DNA of 64,000 nucleotides from Gammaproteobacteria bacterium. GTDB lineage: Bacteria > Pseudomonadota > Gammaproteobacteria > JAABTG01. Below the pieces are notes generated by a model. The model was not told the origin of the DNA, did no database searches, and was given only the letters and a program-made list of their open reading frames with translations. The first letter of the stretch is position 1, and each line of letters starts with the position of its first letter. Positions 15,912-25,365 of the stretch are shown piece after piece. The stretch covers positions 3,429,549 to 3,493,548 of the forward strand of contig JAXHLS010000002.1 in the NCBI GenBank assembly GCA_034522055.1, written 5' to 3'. The translations under genes and the position numbers were made by a program.

Positions 15912-16542
15912 CGTCCGCGCCCACCTGCGCTCGCTGTGGGCCGTGATCGCCATCCAGGTGGTCATCATCGCCGCACTCTGGTTCGGCTGGAGCCGGGCGC
16001 CCGAGCAGATGACCGTCCACATCCCGCCCGATCTGCGCTCGGGGGCGGTGCTGGCCGTGGAAGAGGTGTCGCCACCCAACGTGTATGCCTTTGCCTTCTA
16101 CATCTTTCAGCAGCTCAACCGTTGGCCGGAAGACGGTGCCACGGACTATGGCCGCGCCATCTTCCGGATCTCGCCTTACCTCACGCCCCGTTATCGCGCG
16201 ATGCTCACCGCCGAGCTCGAGCAGAAGGGCCGCCAGGGTGAACTCGCCTACCGCGTGCGGGGTGTCCAAGAGATCCCCGGCCACGGTTACGAGGAAAGAC
16301 GCGTCGACCTGCTTAACGAGGATGCCTGGATCGTCTGGCTGGATCTCGATCTCCTGGAGTCGGTGAAGGGCATGACGGTCAAGCGCACCGCCATCCGTTA
16401 CCCGCTGCGCGTGGTGCGTTACGCGGTCGATCCCGAGGCCAACCCCTGGGGATTGGCACTGGACGGATTCGGCGCCGAGGGGCCGCGGCGGCTCACCGAT
16501 GCCGAACTCGGGGACACGGGGGGTACCGATGGTGGTGCATAG
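15883..16542 (+). CDS. ICE protein, TIGR03746 (TraE-like) family
   Basis: 219 residues: a short cytoplasmic start, one membrane helix at about 18-38 (LWAVIAIQVVIIAALWFGW) and a periplasmic domain. Motifs such as NVYAFAFYIFQQLNRWP and TDYGRAIFRISPYLTPRYR are typical of TIGR03746/DUF2895. The topology is that of TraE/VirB8 proteins, which nucleate the secretion channel. It overlaps both the preceding and following genes, as elsewhere in this operon. Confidence 0.8.
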   Translation: MRRYRHEIDNVRAHLRSLWAVIAIQVVIIAALWFGWSRAPEQMTVHIPPDLRSGAVLAVEEVSPPNVYAFAFYIFQQLNRWPEDGATDYGRAIFRISPYLTPRYRAMLTAELEQKGRQGELAYRVRGVQEIPGHGYEERRVDLLNEDAWIVWLDLDLLESVKGMTVKRTAIRYPLRVVRYAVDPEANPWGLALDGFGAEGPRRLTDAELGDTGGTDGGA

Positions 16543-17344
16543 CGCATTTGGAGTCGCAACGCCCGAGTGGCGGTGGTGGATGTCCGCCCTGCTCGCCGCA
16601 CTCCTCCTGCTGCAGACAGCGGGCGTCAACGCGGCGCCCGATGTGCCGGAGCGCATCGCCTGGCGCAAGACACCGATTGGCATCGAGCTCGCCGTCGGTG
16701 CCGAGCGGCTCGTCCATTTTCCGCAAGGCGTCAAGGTTGGCGTGCCACCGCAGATCCAGGGGGCGCTGCGCGTGCAGAGCATCGACGGCACGCTCTACCT
16801 GCTGGCCAACCAGCCGTTCGCCGCCACCCGCGTGATCGTGCGGGGGATGGGCAACGGACCGATCTACCTGCTCGACCTGTCCGCAGTGGCCGAGGGCGAC
16901 GGAAACAGCCCCATTCGGATCTATCTGCCAGACGAGGAGCCCGCCAACGACTCGGCGTCGACGAAGGCCCCCGATCCACCGCAATACGGCTACGTGACGC
17001 TGACACGCTTCGCCGCCCAACAGATGTACGCCCCGGCGCGACTGCTCCAGGACCTCCCCGGCCTCAATCGGGTGCCCATCAAGCGCGAGCCGGTGGCACT
17101 GGTGCGCGGCGGCGCCGTCGAGGCCTTACCCCTCATCGCCTGGCGCGCGGGCGATCTCTATATCACCGTCGCCAAGCTCACCAACGAGACCCACCAGCCG
17201 CAGATCCTGGATCCGCGGACGTTGCGCGGCCGCTGGCTCACCGCGACTTTCCAGCACAACCGGCTGCACGAGGCCGGCAGCGAGGCCGATGGCACGGTGG
17301 TGTACCTGATCTCAGATCGGCCCTTCGCGGTCTCGCTGCGGTAA
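16529..17344 (+). CDS. ICE protein, TIGR03749 (TraK-like) family
   Basis: 271 residues from the ATG at 16529, which follows a G-rich ribosome site; an upstream ATG at 16499 is in frame. The N-terminal signal sequence (ALLAALLLLQTAGVNAA) directs it to the periplasm. The mature domain contains ERLVHFPQGVKVGVPP and IDGTLYLLANQPFAATRVIV, features of TIGR03749/DUF3438. The family resembles TraK/VirB9 outer-membrane core components. It overlaps the 3' end of the previous gene by 14 bp. Confidence 0.8.
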   Translation: MVVHSAFGVATPEWRWWMSALLAALLLLQTAGVNAAPDVPERIAWRKTPIGIELAVGAERLVHFPQGVKVGVPPQIQGALRVQSIDGTLYLLANQPFAATRVIVRGMGNGPIYLLDLSAVAEGDGNSPIRIYLPDEEPANDSASTKAPDPPQYGYVTLTRFAAQQMYAPARLLQDLPGLNRVPIKREPVALVRGGAVEALPLIAWRAGDLYITVAKLTNETHQPQILDPRTLRGRWLTATFQHNRLHEAGSEADGTVVYLISDRPFAVSLR

Positions 17345-17350
17345 TCGACC

Positions 17351-18775
17351 ATGCCTGCCGCCACCGCCAATCGCCTGTTGCCCCTCCTCGGCGGCGCCGT
17401 CGTACTGATGCTGGTCTTCGTGACGCTGAAATCCTGCTCCCAGGACGAGGGTAGCGGCGCCGTGCTGGACCGCGTGCCGACGGCGCCGGCCCCGGATGCC
17501 GACACGCCGGCCGACACCATCAAAACCCTCACGGCCAACGTGGCCGCCATGACCACGGAGGTCGAGGCACTGCGCCGCGAGAATGCGACCCTGGCCAGGG
17601 AGAATCAAAACCTCGTCGCCCATCGCACCCAGATCGAGGAGAACGTCGCCACGCGGCTGCGCCGGGAGCTGCTGTCCCGCGAGCGCGACGCGGAGAACCA
17701 GGGCCGCATCGATTCCGGCGTGCTCGCCTCGCTGACCGATCGGGTCGACCGGCTGGCGGCGTCCGTGGCCCGGGTGGGGCCGGGCAGCGGTGCCGACATC
17801 CCGGTGGGACTCGGTCTCGACGGCCTCGGGGGCGCGCAAGGGCCGGCGCCCGGCCTCATCTGGGTAGAACCGCTCGATGCGCCGGCCGCGACCGCAACAA
17901 AGTCCGGGCTGCTGGATCGGGCCGGGCAGACGGCGGGCGGCTATCTCGACGGTGCCCGGACGCGCACCGCGCAGGCGGTGACCGACGCGCGAGACCGAGT
18001 GGACGCGCGGAAGAGCCGACCTGCCTACACGGTCCCCCGCAACGCCACGCTCATGGGCTCGACGGCCATGACCGCACTGGTGGGCCGGATCCCGATCCAG
18101 GGCCAGGTCCGCGATCCGATGCCGTTCAAGGTGATCACCGGCAGCGACAACCTGGCCGCCAACGGCCTGACGGTGCCTGGCGTGCAAGGCATGGTCTGGA
18201 GCGGTACCGCGGTCGGCGACTGGACGCTGTCCTGCGTCACCGGTCGGCTCGAGTCCGTCACCTTCGTGTTCGACGACGGCACCATCCGCACGATTTCGAG
18301 CGACGATCGCAGCGGCCAGGTGAGCGGGCGGGCGAGTGGCCAGGGCGGACGTAACGAAGCCCTCGGCTGGATCTCGGATCCCCAGGGGATCCCGTGCATC
18401 AGCGGTGAGCGCAAGACCAACGCCGCGTCGTTTCTGACCCAGCGGATCGGCGTGCAGGCCATCCAGGCCGCGGCCGACGCGGCAGCCGCCGCCGAGACGA
18501 CCTCGGTGATCAGTGACCTCGGCAGCGTGACCGACAGCGTCACCGGCGATGTCGGGACCTACATGCTCGGCAAGACCGTGGCCGGCGGCAGCGAGGAAGT
18601 GGCCAAGTGGCTGCTCGAACGCCAGTCCCAGAGCTTCGATGCCGTGTTCGTGCCGGCTGGCACGGGAGTCGCCATTCACGTCGATCGCGAACTCGCCATC
18701 GACTTCCATACCGAAGGCAGGAAACTCAATCATGCACGCTCGACTGCGACCGATCGTCACCATCGTCTGGATTAG
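17351..18775 (+). CDS. ICE protein, TIGR03752 (TraB/VirB10-like) family
   Basis: 474 residues. A single N-terminal membrane helix (LLPLLGGAVVLMLVFVTL) is followed by a coiled coil (about residues 55-115, with EVEALRRENATLARENQN) and a C-terminal periplasmic domain with RNATLMGSTAMTALVGRIP. This is the TraB/VirB10-like energy-sensing scaffold that spans the envelope in G-type ICEs. The C-terminus (STATDRHHRLD) overlaps the start of the lipoprotein gene by 44 bp. The gene appears intact and full length. Confidence 0.85.
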   Translation: MPAATANRLLPLLGGAVVLMLVFVTLKSCSQDEGSGAVLDRVPTAPAPDADTPADTIKTLTANVAAMTTEVEALRRENATLARENQNLVAHRTQIEENVATRLRRELLSRERDAENQGRIDSGVLASLTDRVDRLAASVARVGPGSGADIPVGLGLDGLGGAQGPAPGLIWVEPLDAPAATATKSGLLDRAGQTAGGYLDGARTRTAQAVTDARDRVDARKSRPAYTVPRNATLMGSTAMTALVGRIPIQGQVRDPMPFKVITGSDNLAANGLTVPGVQGMVWSGTAVGDWTLSCVTGRLESVTFVFDDGTIRTISSDDRSGQVSGRASGQGGRNEALGWISDPQGIPCISGERKTNAASFLTQRIGVQAIQAAADAAAAAETTSVISDLGSVTDSVTGDVGTYMLGKTVAGGSEEVAKWLLERQSQSFDAVFVPAGTGVAIHVDRELAIDFHTEGRKLNHARSTATDRHHRLD

Positions 18776-19154
18776 CCTCGCGCCTATGCTGCTATTGGGC
18801 GGGTGCGCCGGCACCAAGGAGTCCGTGCTGCCGCAGGACGGTCCGTCGATGAAGGCGATCTACGACGGGCACCTCACGGGCATGGGCGCCGATGGTCCAC
18901 TGGCCGTCCGTCGGGAGCTGGGCACGCGGCCCCTGGGTGATGACGATGTCGACCTGGCCGGGTACTCGCGCACCGCCCACACCGAGCTCGAGACCCTCTT
19001 CCCGCGGCTGCCCAACCCGACCCTGGTGATGTACGTATTCCCCCACCTCGCCGATGCCGAGCGGGTACCCGTGCCGGGCTATGCCACGACCTTCACCCTC
19101 TACGAGCGGGTCGAGTACGCACTGCCGGGCGAAGTCCCGAGCGGGCAGCGTTGA
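18732..19154 (+). CDS. ICE conjugal lipoprotein, TIGR03751 (TraV-like) family
   Basis: 140 residues from the ATG at 18732. It has a type II signal peptide with lipobox LLLGGCAG (Cys near residue 25), so it should be anchored in the outer membrane. The mature part (LPNPTLVMYVFPHLADAERVP and YATTFTLYERVEYALP) matches TIGR03751. It probably works with the TraK- and TraB-like proteins as the outer-membrane core (TraV/VirB7 role). It overlaps the previous gene and ends two bases before the ATPase start. Confidence 0.8.
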   Translation: MHARLRPIVTIVWISLAPMLLLGGCAGTKESVLPQDGPSMKAIYDGHLTGMGADGPLAVRRELGTRPLGDDDVDLAGYSRTAHTELETLFPRLPNPTLVMYVFPHLADAERVPVPGYATTFTLYERVEYALPGEVPSGQR

Positions 19155-19156
19155 GG

Positions 19157-21919
19157 ATGCCCAAGTTCTCCCTGACCGCGCCGCGCACGGTTTCGACGGC
19201 CGATTCGAGCAGGGCCGCGACCGCGGCACGTCCCCTGACGACGCGTGAGGTGAAGGCCCTGTACGCCCGGCCGCCGTCCTTCACCGACTTTCTGCCCTGG
19301 GTCGAGTACCTGCCGGAGAGCCGCTGCTTCCTGCTCGAAGATGGGGTGAGCGTCGGCGCCCTCTTCGAGCTGACGCCCGCAGGCACCGAGGCCCGCACGC
19401 CGGGCTTCATGGCGGAGCTGCGCGACGCGCTCCAGACCGCGATCACCGAGGCGATCCCGGAGCTCATGGATGCGCCCTGGATCCTCCAGATCTACGTGCA
19501 GGACGAGCCGAGCCTGTCGGATCTGCTGCGCGAGTTCGAGGCCTACCTGCCGCCGGGCGCGCGCGAGAGTGCGTACACCCGCCATTACTTCGAAGTGCTG
19601 AAGGCCCATTGCGCCCACATCAGCCGCCCGGGTGGCCTGTTCGAGGACTCAGCCCTCACCGGTACCGTCTGGCGTGGCCAGGTGCGGCGGGTGCGGGCGG
19701 TGCTCTATCGGCGACTGAATCCGCGCAGCCGCAGCCCAAGCGCGCTCGAAGTGGAGGCCGAACTCAACGACGTCGCCACCAAGTGGACTGCGGCCCTCGC
19801 CGCGGCCGGGATCCGCTGCCGGCGCGGCACGGGGGCAGATCTCTACCGCTGGCTGCTGCCCTGGTTCAACCCGCGCCCGGAGTGTGCTGAAGGCGCGGTG
19901 GAGCAACTGCTGGCTGCCGCCCCATACCCCGGCGATGAAGATCTGCCGTTCGGTGCGGATCTCGGCGAGCTGCTGACCCTCTCTTGTCCCAAATCGGACA
20001 ACGACTCGGCAACCTGGTGGTTCGATGGGCTGCCCCACACCCTCGTCACGGTGCAGGGGCTCCGGCGGGCGCCCGACATCGGCCACATGACCGCGGAACG
20101 CCCATCCGGCGATCATGTGTTCTCCCTGTTCGATCGAATGCCTGAGCACACCGTGATGGTGCTCACCATCATCGTGAAGCCCCAGGATGTGGTGCGGAAC
20201 CACATCGGGTTGGTCAAGCGCGCCGCGGTGGGCGACTCGGCGGAAGCCGAGTTGACGCGGGAGGACGCCGCCGCGGTGGAGCGCGAAATGGCGACCGGCA
20301 ACAAACTCTATCCCCTGCAGCTGGCGTTCTACGTCCGCGGCGAGGATCTCGCGGCGCTGCGCACCCACGTCAACCAGATCAATGCCCTGCTGCTGCCCAA
20401 CGGCCTGCAGCCCATCGCTCAGGAGGCGGATCTGCTGGCCCTCGACAGCTATCTGCGCAATCTGCCCATGGCCTATGACGCCCGACTCGACCGCGTCAGT
20501 CGCCGCTCGCGCCTGGTCTTCTCCAGGCACATCGCGAACCTGCTGCCCCTCTATGGCCGCTCGCGTGGCACCGGCCATCCGGGGCTCGTGTTTTTCAACC
20601 GGGGCGCCGAGCCCCTGGTGTTCGACCCCTTGCACCGCGCGGATCGCAAGAAGAACGCGCACATGCTGATCCTGGGACCCACCGGGGCCGGCAAATCCGC
20701 CTTGCTCGTCTATCTGCTGCAGCAGATGGCGGCGGTGCACCGCCCGCGGATCTTCATCATCGAGGCCGGGGGCTCGTTTGCCCTCCTGGGTCAGCACTTT
20801 GCGAGCCAGGGGCTCACAGTCAATCAAGTCACCCTGAACCCGGGTACGGATGTGAGCCTGCCGCCGTTCGCGGACGCGCTGCGTCTTTTCTACACGGATC
20901 GACGTGTGAAACGCGTTACCGATCCCGAGGCGCTCGACGTGCCGGACGAAGACGACGACGGTGACGATGCCGAAAGCCCGGGCCGCGACATCCTCGGTGA
21001 AATGGAGATCGCCGCGCGCATTATGATCACCGGTGGCGATGAACGCGAGGACGCCCGCATGACTCGCGCCGATCGTCTGCTGATCCGCAATGCCATTCTG
21101 TTATCAGCCAAGACCGTGGCCGCCGAAGGGCGCGACCAGGTCCTCACGCGGGACGTCGTCGCGGCGTTGACCATCATCGGCCGCGATCCGGGCCTGCCGG
21201 AGCACCGGCGCAACCGGGCGCTCGAGATGGGCGACGGCATGGCGCTCTTCTGCTCGGGCCTCGCCGGCCACTTCTTCGACCGGCCCGGCAAGCCCTGGCC
21301 GGCGGCGGATGTCACCATCCTCGAGCTGGGCATGCTCGCCCGCGAAGGTTACGAAGATCAGCTGACCGTGGCCTACATCTCCATGATGAGTCACATCAAC
21401 GATCTGGTGGAGCGCCACCAGAGCGACGCGCGGCCCACCCTCGTCGTCACCGACGAGGGGCACATCATCACGACGAACCCGCTGCTCGCGCGCTACGTCG
21501 TCAAGATCACCAAGATGTGGCGCAAGCTCGGCGCCTGGTTCTGGATCGCGACACAGAACCTCGAGGACTTCCCCGACGCCAGCCGCCGGATGCTCAACAT
21601 GATGGAATGGTGGCTGTGCCTCGTCATGCCCAAGGAGGAGGTCGAGCAGATCGCGCGGTTCAAGGATCTGACAGAAGAGCAGCGCAGCCTCCTGCTGTCG
21701 GCCCGCAAGGAGCCGGGCAAGTACGTCGAGGGCGTCGTGCTGGCGGACAACCTGGAGGCCCTGTTCCGCAACGTGCCACCCCCCCTGTCGCTGGCGCTCG
21801 CCATGACCGAGAAGCACGAGAAGGCCGAGCGGGCCGCGATCATGCGCGAGCGCGGCTGCACCGAGCTCGAGGCGGTCCACATCGTGGCGGAGCGGATCGC
21901 GGCGCAACGCGGTGGCTGA
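19157..21919 (+). CDS. ICE conjugation ATPase, TIGR03744 (TraC/VirB4-like)
   Basis: About 920 residues from the ATG at 19157; TTG at 19151 is the other option. Walker A (LGPTGAGKSALLV) lies near residue 505 and Walker B (PTLVVTDEGHII) near 760, typical of VirB4/TraC motors. The N-terminal ~400 residues form the TraC-type domain that docks on the inner-membrane complex. The protein powers pilus assembly and DNA transfer by ATP hydrolysis at the cytoplasmic face. An acidic insert (DEDDDGDDAES) lies near residue 600. No frameshift is seen, and the length is normal for the family. Confidence 0.9.
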   Translation: MPKFSLTAPRTVSTADSSRAATAARPLTTREVKALYARPPSFTDFLPWVEYLPESRCFLLEDGVSVGALFELTPAGTEARTPGFMAELRDALQTAITEAIPELMDAPWILQIYVQDEPSLSDLLREFEAYLPPGARESAYTRHYFEVLKAHCAHISRPGGLFEDSALTGTVWRGQVRRVRAVLYRRLNPRSRSPSALEVEAELNDVATKWTAALAAAGIRCRRGTGADLYRWLLPWFNPRPECAEGAVEQLLAAAPYPGDEDLPFGADLGELLTLSCPKSDNDSATWWFDGLPHTLVTVQGLRRAPDIGHMTAERPSGDHVFSLFDRMPEHTVMVLTIIVKPQDVVRNHIGLVKRAAVGDSAEAELTREDAAAVEREMATGNKLYPLQLAFYVRGEDLAALRTHVNQINALLLPNGLQPIAQEADLLALDSYLRNLPMAYDARLDRVSRRSRLVFSRHIANLLPLYGRSRGTGHPGLVFFNRGAEPLVFDPLHRADRKKNAHMLILGPTGAGKSALLVYLLQQMAAVHRPRIFIIEAGGSFALLGQHFASQGLTVNQVTLNPGTDVSLPPFADALRLFYTDRRVKRVTDPEALDVPDEDDDGDDAESPGRDILGEMEIAARIMITGGDEREDARMTRADRLLIRNAILLSAKTVAAEGRDQVLTRDVVAALTIIGRDPGLPEHRRNRALEMGDGMALFCSGLAGHFFDRPGKPWPAADVTILELGMLAREGYEDQLTVAYISMMSHINDLVERHQSDARPTLVVTDEGHIITTNPLLARYVVKITKMWRKLGAWFWIATQNLEDFPDASRRMLNMMEWWLCLVMPKEEVEQIARFKDLTEEQRSLLLSARKEPGKYVEGVVLADNLEALFRNVPPPLSLALAMTEKHEKAERAAIMRERGCTELEAVHIVAERIAAQRGG

Positions 21920-22030
21920 GATCCGTGCCGTGGCCCAGAAACCAGACGCCGTGCCGCAGGGGTTTTCCCTTCCACGGTTCCCTGTCGATGGGGACGATGG
22001 CGCCACCGTTTCACGACCAATGACAATGAC

Positions 22031-22513
22031 ATGTTGATCCCCTCTCCCATGCGGGTTGGACTGAAGCTCCTCGGGCTATTGGTCCTCGGGCTTAGGGTCC
22101 TCGGGCTTATGGTCCTCGGCACTCCGGTCTGGGCGGGCGAGGTGCTGAGCATCGAGGCCTTCACCACGAGCGAGCGGGCGATCAGCGGTGCGGATCAGGG
22201 GCGCCTTCGATCAGCCACCGTCACGATCTACACCGTCGATGGCCTCGGGCGATTCGAATCGGGGTTATCCGCAGATCTCCCAGCGGATCCGGAGGCCGCG
22301 AAGGCGGAGGCGCTCCGGCGCATCCAGCAGCTCGATGACACCCGGATGGCGCCGGCCAGAAGTGCCGCCATGGGCCTGGCCAGGGCCGTGCAGTATGGCG
22401 TCGATTGTTATCCCGCCGTCGTCTTTGATGGTAGCGCCGTGATCTATGGCGTGACGGATCTCGAAGATGCGCTCGAGCGCTACGCATTCTGGCGTGAGGG
22501 CCAGGCGCGATGA
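22031..22513 (+). CDS. ICE periplasmic protein, TIGR03757 family
   Basis: 160 residues. The long hydrophobic N-terminus (LGLLVLGLRVLGLMVLG) includes a 7-codon repeat of the Val-Leu-Gly-Leu type, unusually repetitive at the DNA level. The mature domain (VQYGVDCYPAVVFDGSAVIYGVTDL) has the thioredoxin-like look of TIGR03757/DUF1525, whose members are often compared with TrbC/TraW-type proteins. The ATGA overlap with the next gene indicates coupling. A 110-bp gap separates it from the ATPase gene. Confidence 0.75.
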   Translation: MLIPSPMRVGLKLLGLLVLGLRVLGLMVLGTPVWAGEVLSIEAFTTSERAISGADQGRLRSATVTIYTVDGLGRFESGLSADLPADPEAAKAEALRRIQQLDDTRMAPARSAAMGLARAVQYGVDCYPAVVFDGSAVIYGVTDLEDALERYAFWREGQAR

Positions 22514-23622
22514 GGCGTTACCGCATCACACCGCTCCTCCTGGTCCTGCTGCTGCAGGTGCCGCTGATGACTCATGCGGCGACAATCACCACTCCTGGAA
22601 TCGTCGCCCAGACCACGGCCGGGGCGCTGACCTGCATGCGCTGGATGCCGGTGGGCCTGTGCTTCTGGCTGCGCTGCGGCTGGCGGGGCTGCCGCGTGCG
22701 CACTTCGCTCAAGGTCGGGCACTACAACCCGGATCTGGTGGTCAGCGCCTATAACGAATTGGGTGGCAACCCCTGGGCGGAGATCCGCGCGTCGCTGGGG
22801 CTTGCCCAGAAAGCCGCGGCCACCGGGCTCCTGGGATCATTGCTGCCGGTCCCCATCGACAGTGCGGGCAATCGCACGGAGGGGCGTTCCGAGCCGCGAG
22901 GCCACAAGAACATGGTGTTTCGGGAGACCGATGCCATCGGCCATCCCATGGGGTCCCTGGCCGGTGTGGCGGCTGGCGTGGGTCTGCTGTGTCAGTCGCA
23001 GACCACACCCTTCTTCCCGTACTTCCAATCGGCCCTCGATATCTTGTCCTGGCGGCAGGAGGTGCCGGAGATCTTCTATCCGGCGAGCTGGATCCCCGGC
23101 CTGCGCGAAATCGGCAGCTGGCCCCTGCAGACGTGGGGCAACGTTCATCCGCGCACCGGCTGGACGACCCAGGCGGAGGAGCCCAAAGCCGCGGCCATCA
23201 ATGCCCAAAGGGCCGGCGACATCGTCACCCGGGCCGCCCAGCCCCATGTCTACGTGCCACTCTCCGGCAGTTCCTACATGCATAACGATGTCACCCGGAT
23301 CCTCGACCGCTGGGTCGATGACGGATTCGGGAACCTGCTTAACAGGTGGTTCGCATTCTTCTCAGGCCAGAAGGTCTGGCCGCCCGGTCCGCTGATGGAG
23401 AAGAACCATCGCACGGGAACCTGGCAGATGCTCGTCCCGAGGCCTGAGTCGAGCTGCAGGGTGTTCGGCACCAATGATCTCAACAGTATCGGCGGTTGGG
23501 GCGGTGGGCGGGTGGACGCCGCCGGCGACTACGCCTGGAACCTCTGGCGCCCCTATAAATGCTGCCGCCGCCGGGGTCAGTGGTTCCTGTTCGATATCGA
23601 CTGGTTCGCTTATCCGCCATGA
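22510..23622 (+). CDS. ICE protein, TIGR03756 (TraU-like) family
   Basis: 370 residues with a signal peptide (ITPLLLVLLLQVPLMTHAA) and many cysteines in the mature part (ALTCMRWMPVGLCFWLRCG). It then carries VKVGHYNPDLVVSAYNE-type TraU features (KVGHYNPDLVV). TraU-family proteins are periplasmic, disulfide-rich factors needed for DNA transfer and mating-pair stabilisation in F-like systems. The start overlaps the previous stop (ATGA), and the end overlaps the next start in the same way. Confidence 0.8.
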   Translation: MRRYRITPLLLVLLLQVPLMTHAATITTPGIVAQTTAGALTCMRWMPVGLCFWLRCGWRGCRVRTSLKVGHYNPDLVVSAYNELGGNPWAEIRASLGLAQKAAATGLLGSLLPVPIDSAGNRTEGRSEPRGHKNMVFRETDAIGHPMGSLAGVAAGVGLLCQSQTTPFFPYFQSALDILSWRQEVPEIFYPASWIPGLREIGSWPLQTWGNVHPRTGWTTQAEEPKAAAINAQRAGDIVTRAAQPHVYVPLSGSSYMHNDVTRILDRWVDDGFGNLLNRWFAFFSGQKVWPPGPLMEKNHRTGTWQMLVPRPESSCRVFGTNDLNSIGGWGGGRVDAAGDYAWNLWRPYKCCRRRGQWFLFDIDWFAYPP

Positions 23623-24998
23623 TCGCTCACCCAGCACAGCACTGCGAGATCACAACCGGCCGTGGACGACATCGCCCCCTGGCCGCCGGGCTGCTCACCT
23701 TCTTGCTGGCAAGTCCCTCGGTGCATGCCGCGCAAGGGCCCACGGAAGACGGCCTTTGGTACTACGAGATCGGCGGGGCAGAGCCGGTGTCCGCCCCGGC
23801 GAATCCCTCGGTGGTCTCGGTCACCCTGGGCGGCTCGGCACAACTCGGGCTCGGCTACAGCTGCGGCAAGTTCGATCCGGTGCGCGCGGTGACCCATTCC
23901 CTGAACGAGATCAAGTCCGGGGCGGACGACATGATGAGCGCCATGACGGCGGCCGCGTCTTCGGCTATTGCAGCGCTGCCGGCGCTGATCCTGCAGCGCG
24001 CCAATCCCGGGCTCTACGATCTGTTCCAGAACGCGCTGCTGAAGGCCGAAGAGACCATGAAGCTCGCTACCAAATCTTGCGAGCAGATGGAGGCCGAAAT
24101 CGCCCAGGGCAAGAACCCCTACGCGGATCTCATCACGCTCTCCAAGGGCAATGACTGGAAGGTGCAGATGGGGATCGGCGGCAACGACGCTGTCACCGCG
24201 AAAGACTCGGTGGAGGCGTCCAACGGCGATAACGGTGTGCCGTGGATCGGTGGCCAGGCCGGTGGAGCGGGGCAGCCGACCCTGCGCTTCACCGGAGACA
24301 TCGTCCAGGCGGGCTACAACATCAACATGAACCGGCCGATTACCTCGACGGCCGCGGTGCCGGCCGCTTCCGCCACGCGGCTCTCCGAGATCTGGCCGAC
24401 GCCGGCGGCGGCGCGGATCTGGGTGGTCGATGTGGTGGGCGAGAACATCGTCACCACCTGCGACACCTGCCGCAAGGACAGCATTCCAGGCACCGGCCTG
24501 CTGCCCAAGCTCCACAGCGAGGCGGCCGGCGTGACCGTCGAGTTGCAAAACCTGGTCAGCGGTGCAGCCCCGCCCACCCTCGCCAACCTCGAACGGATCA
24601 CGGCCCCGGGCGTTGCCGTGACGCGTCAGGTCATCGAGGCCATCCGCGAGATGCCGGCCACCGAGCAGGGGCTTATCATCGGCCGGCTGGTCGCCGAGGT
24701 AAGCCAAGCGCGCACCGTGGAGAAGGCCCTGTACGCCCGGCGGCTACTGCTGTCGGGCCGCCAGGTGCCGGAGGTGTACGCCACCGAGGTCGCACGCCAG
24801 CATGCCGATACGGCGATTACCGAACTCGACAAGGAGATCGAGAGCCTCCTGTTCGAAACGCGGGTGCGCCGCGAGGTGGTCTCCGACACCCTGATCGTGC
24901 TGTTGCAACGGGCGGCCGCGCGTCGCCAGGCCTCTCTCGATGTCCCCCAGACTCATCCCACCGATCCGAGGCCGCTGATCCATGGCCGCGTGCAGTAG
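23619..24998 (+). CDS. ICE protein, TIGR03755 (TraH-like) family
   Basis: 459 residues from the ATG at 23619, which overlaps the previous TGA. After a signal peptide (LAAGLLTFLLASPSVHAA) the mature protein has ALPALILQRANPGLYDLFQN and KSCEQMEAEIAQGKNPYADL, recognisable for TIGR03755/DUF1528 (PFL_4711-like) and comparable with TraH. It is likely periplasmic and acts in pilus extension and mating-pair stabilisation. The 3' end overlaps the next gene by 17 bp. Confidence 0.8.
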   Translation: MIAHPAQHCEITTGRGRHRPLAAGLLTFLLASPSVHAAQGPTEDGLWYYEIGGAEPVSAPANPSVVSVTLGGSAQLGLGYSCGKFDPVRAVTHSLNEIKSGADDMMSAMTAAASSAIAALPALILQRANPGLYDLFQNALLKAEETMKLATKSCEQMEAEIAQGKNPYADLITLSKGNDWKVQMGIGGNDAVTAKDSVEASNGDNGVPWIGGQAGGAGQPTLRFTGDIVQAGYNINMNRPITSTAAVPAASATRLSEIWPTPAAARIWVVDVVGENIVTTCDTCRKDSIPGTGLLPKLHSEAAGVTVELQNLVSGAAPPTLANLERITAPGVAVTRQVIEAIREMPATEQGLIIGRLVAEVSQARTVEKALYARRLLLSGRQVPEVYATEVARQHADTAITELDKEIESLLFETRVRREVVSDTLIVLLQRAAARRQASLDVPQTHPTDPRPLIHGRVQ

Positions 24999-25365
24999 AT
25001 CCCTGCCGATCTGCCGGCGCTGGTTCTTCACGCTGTCGCTGGTCGCGCTCGCCGGCGTGATCGCCGTCGGCCTGCTGTTGTGGCAGGCGGTGGGGCTCGG
25101 TTCGCTGGCGGTCGTGTCGGAGCGGGTAGGGCAGGTGAAACCGTACCTCGGCTGGCTGCGCCTCGCGCTGATCACCCTGCTTGCCCTCGCCTGGCCGCGG
25201 TTGCCCGCACTGTGGTGGGGCAGCCGCGATGGGGCCGAAAGCCAACGGTCACGCTGGATGGCACTGCGCTGGCGCGTCGTCGGCTGGCTGTTCGTCATCG
25301 AGCTCGTCCTCGGACAGAATCTGATGGGGCGCTTTCTCGGCACGATCCCGGGCTCCTTCCCATGA
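24982..25365 (+). CDS. Small ICE inner-membrane protein
   Basis: 127 residues with three hydrophobic segments: about 13-34 (FFTLSLVALAGVIAVGLLLW), 54-73 (LRLALITLLALAWPRLPAL) and 92-110. It sits between the TraH-like and TraG-like genes, where PFGI-1-type ICEs carry an unnamed membrane protein. The role is unknown, probably structural. It overlaps both neighbours by a few bases. Confidence 0.65.
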   Translation: MAACSRSLPICRRWFFTLSLVALAGVIAVGLLLWQAVGLGSLAVVSERVGQVKPYLGWLRLALITLLALAWPRLPALWWGSRDGAESQRSRWMALRWRVVGWLFVIELVLGQNLMGRFLGTIPGSFP

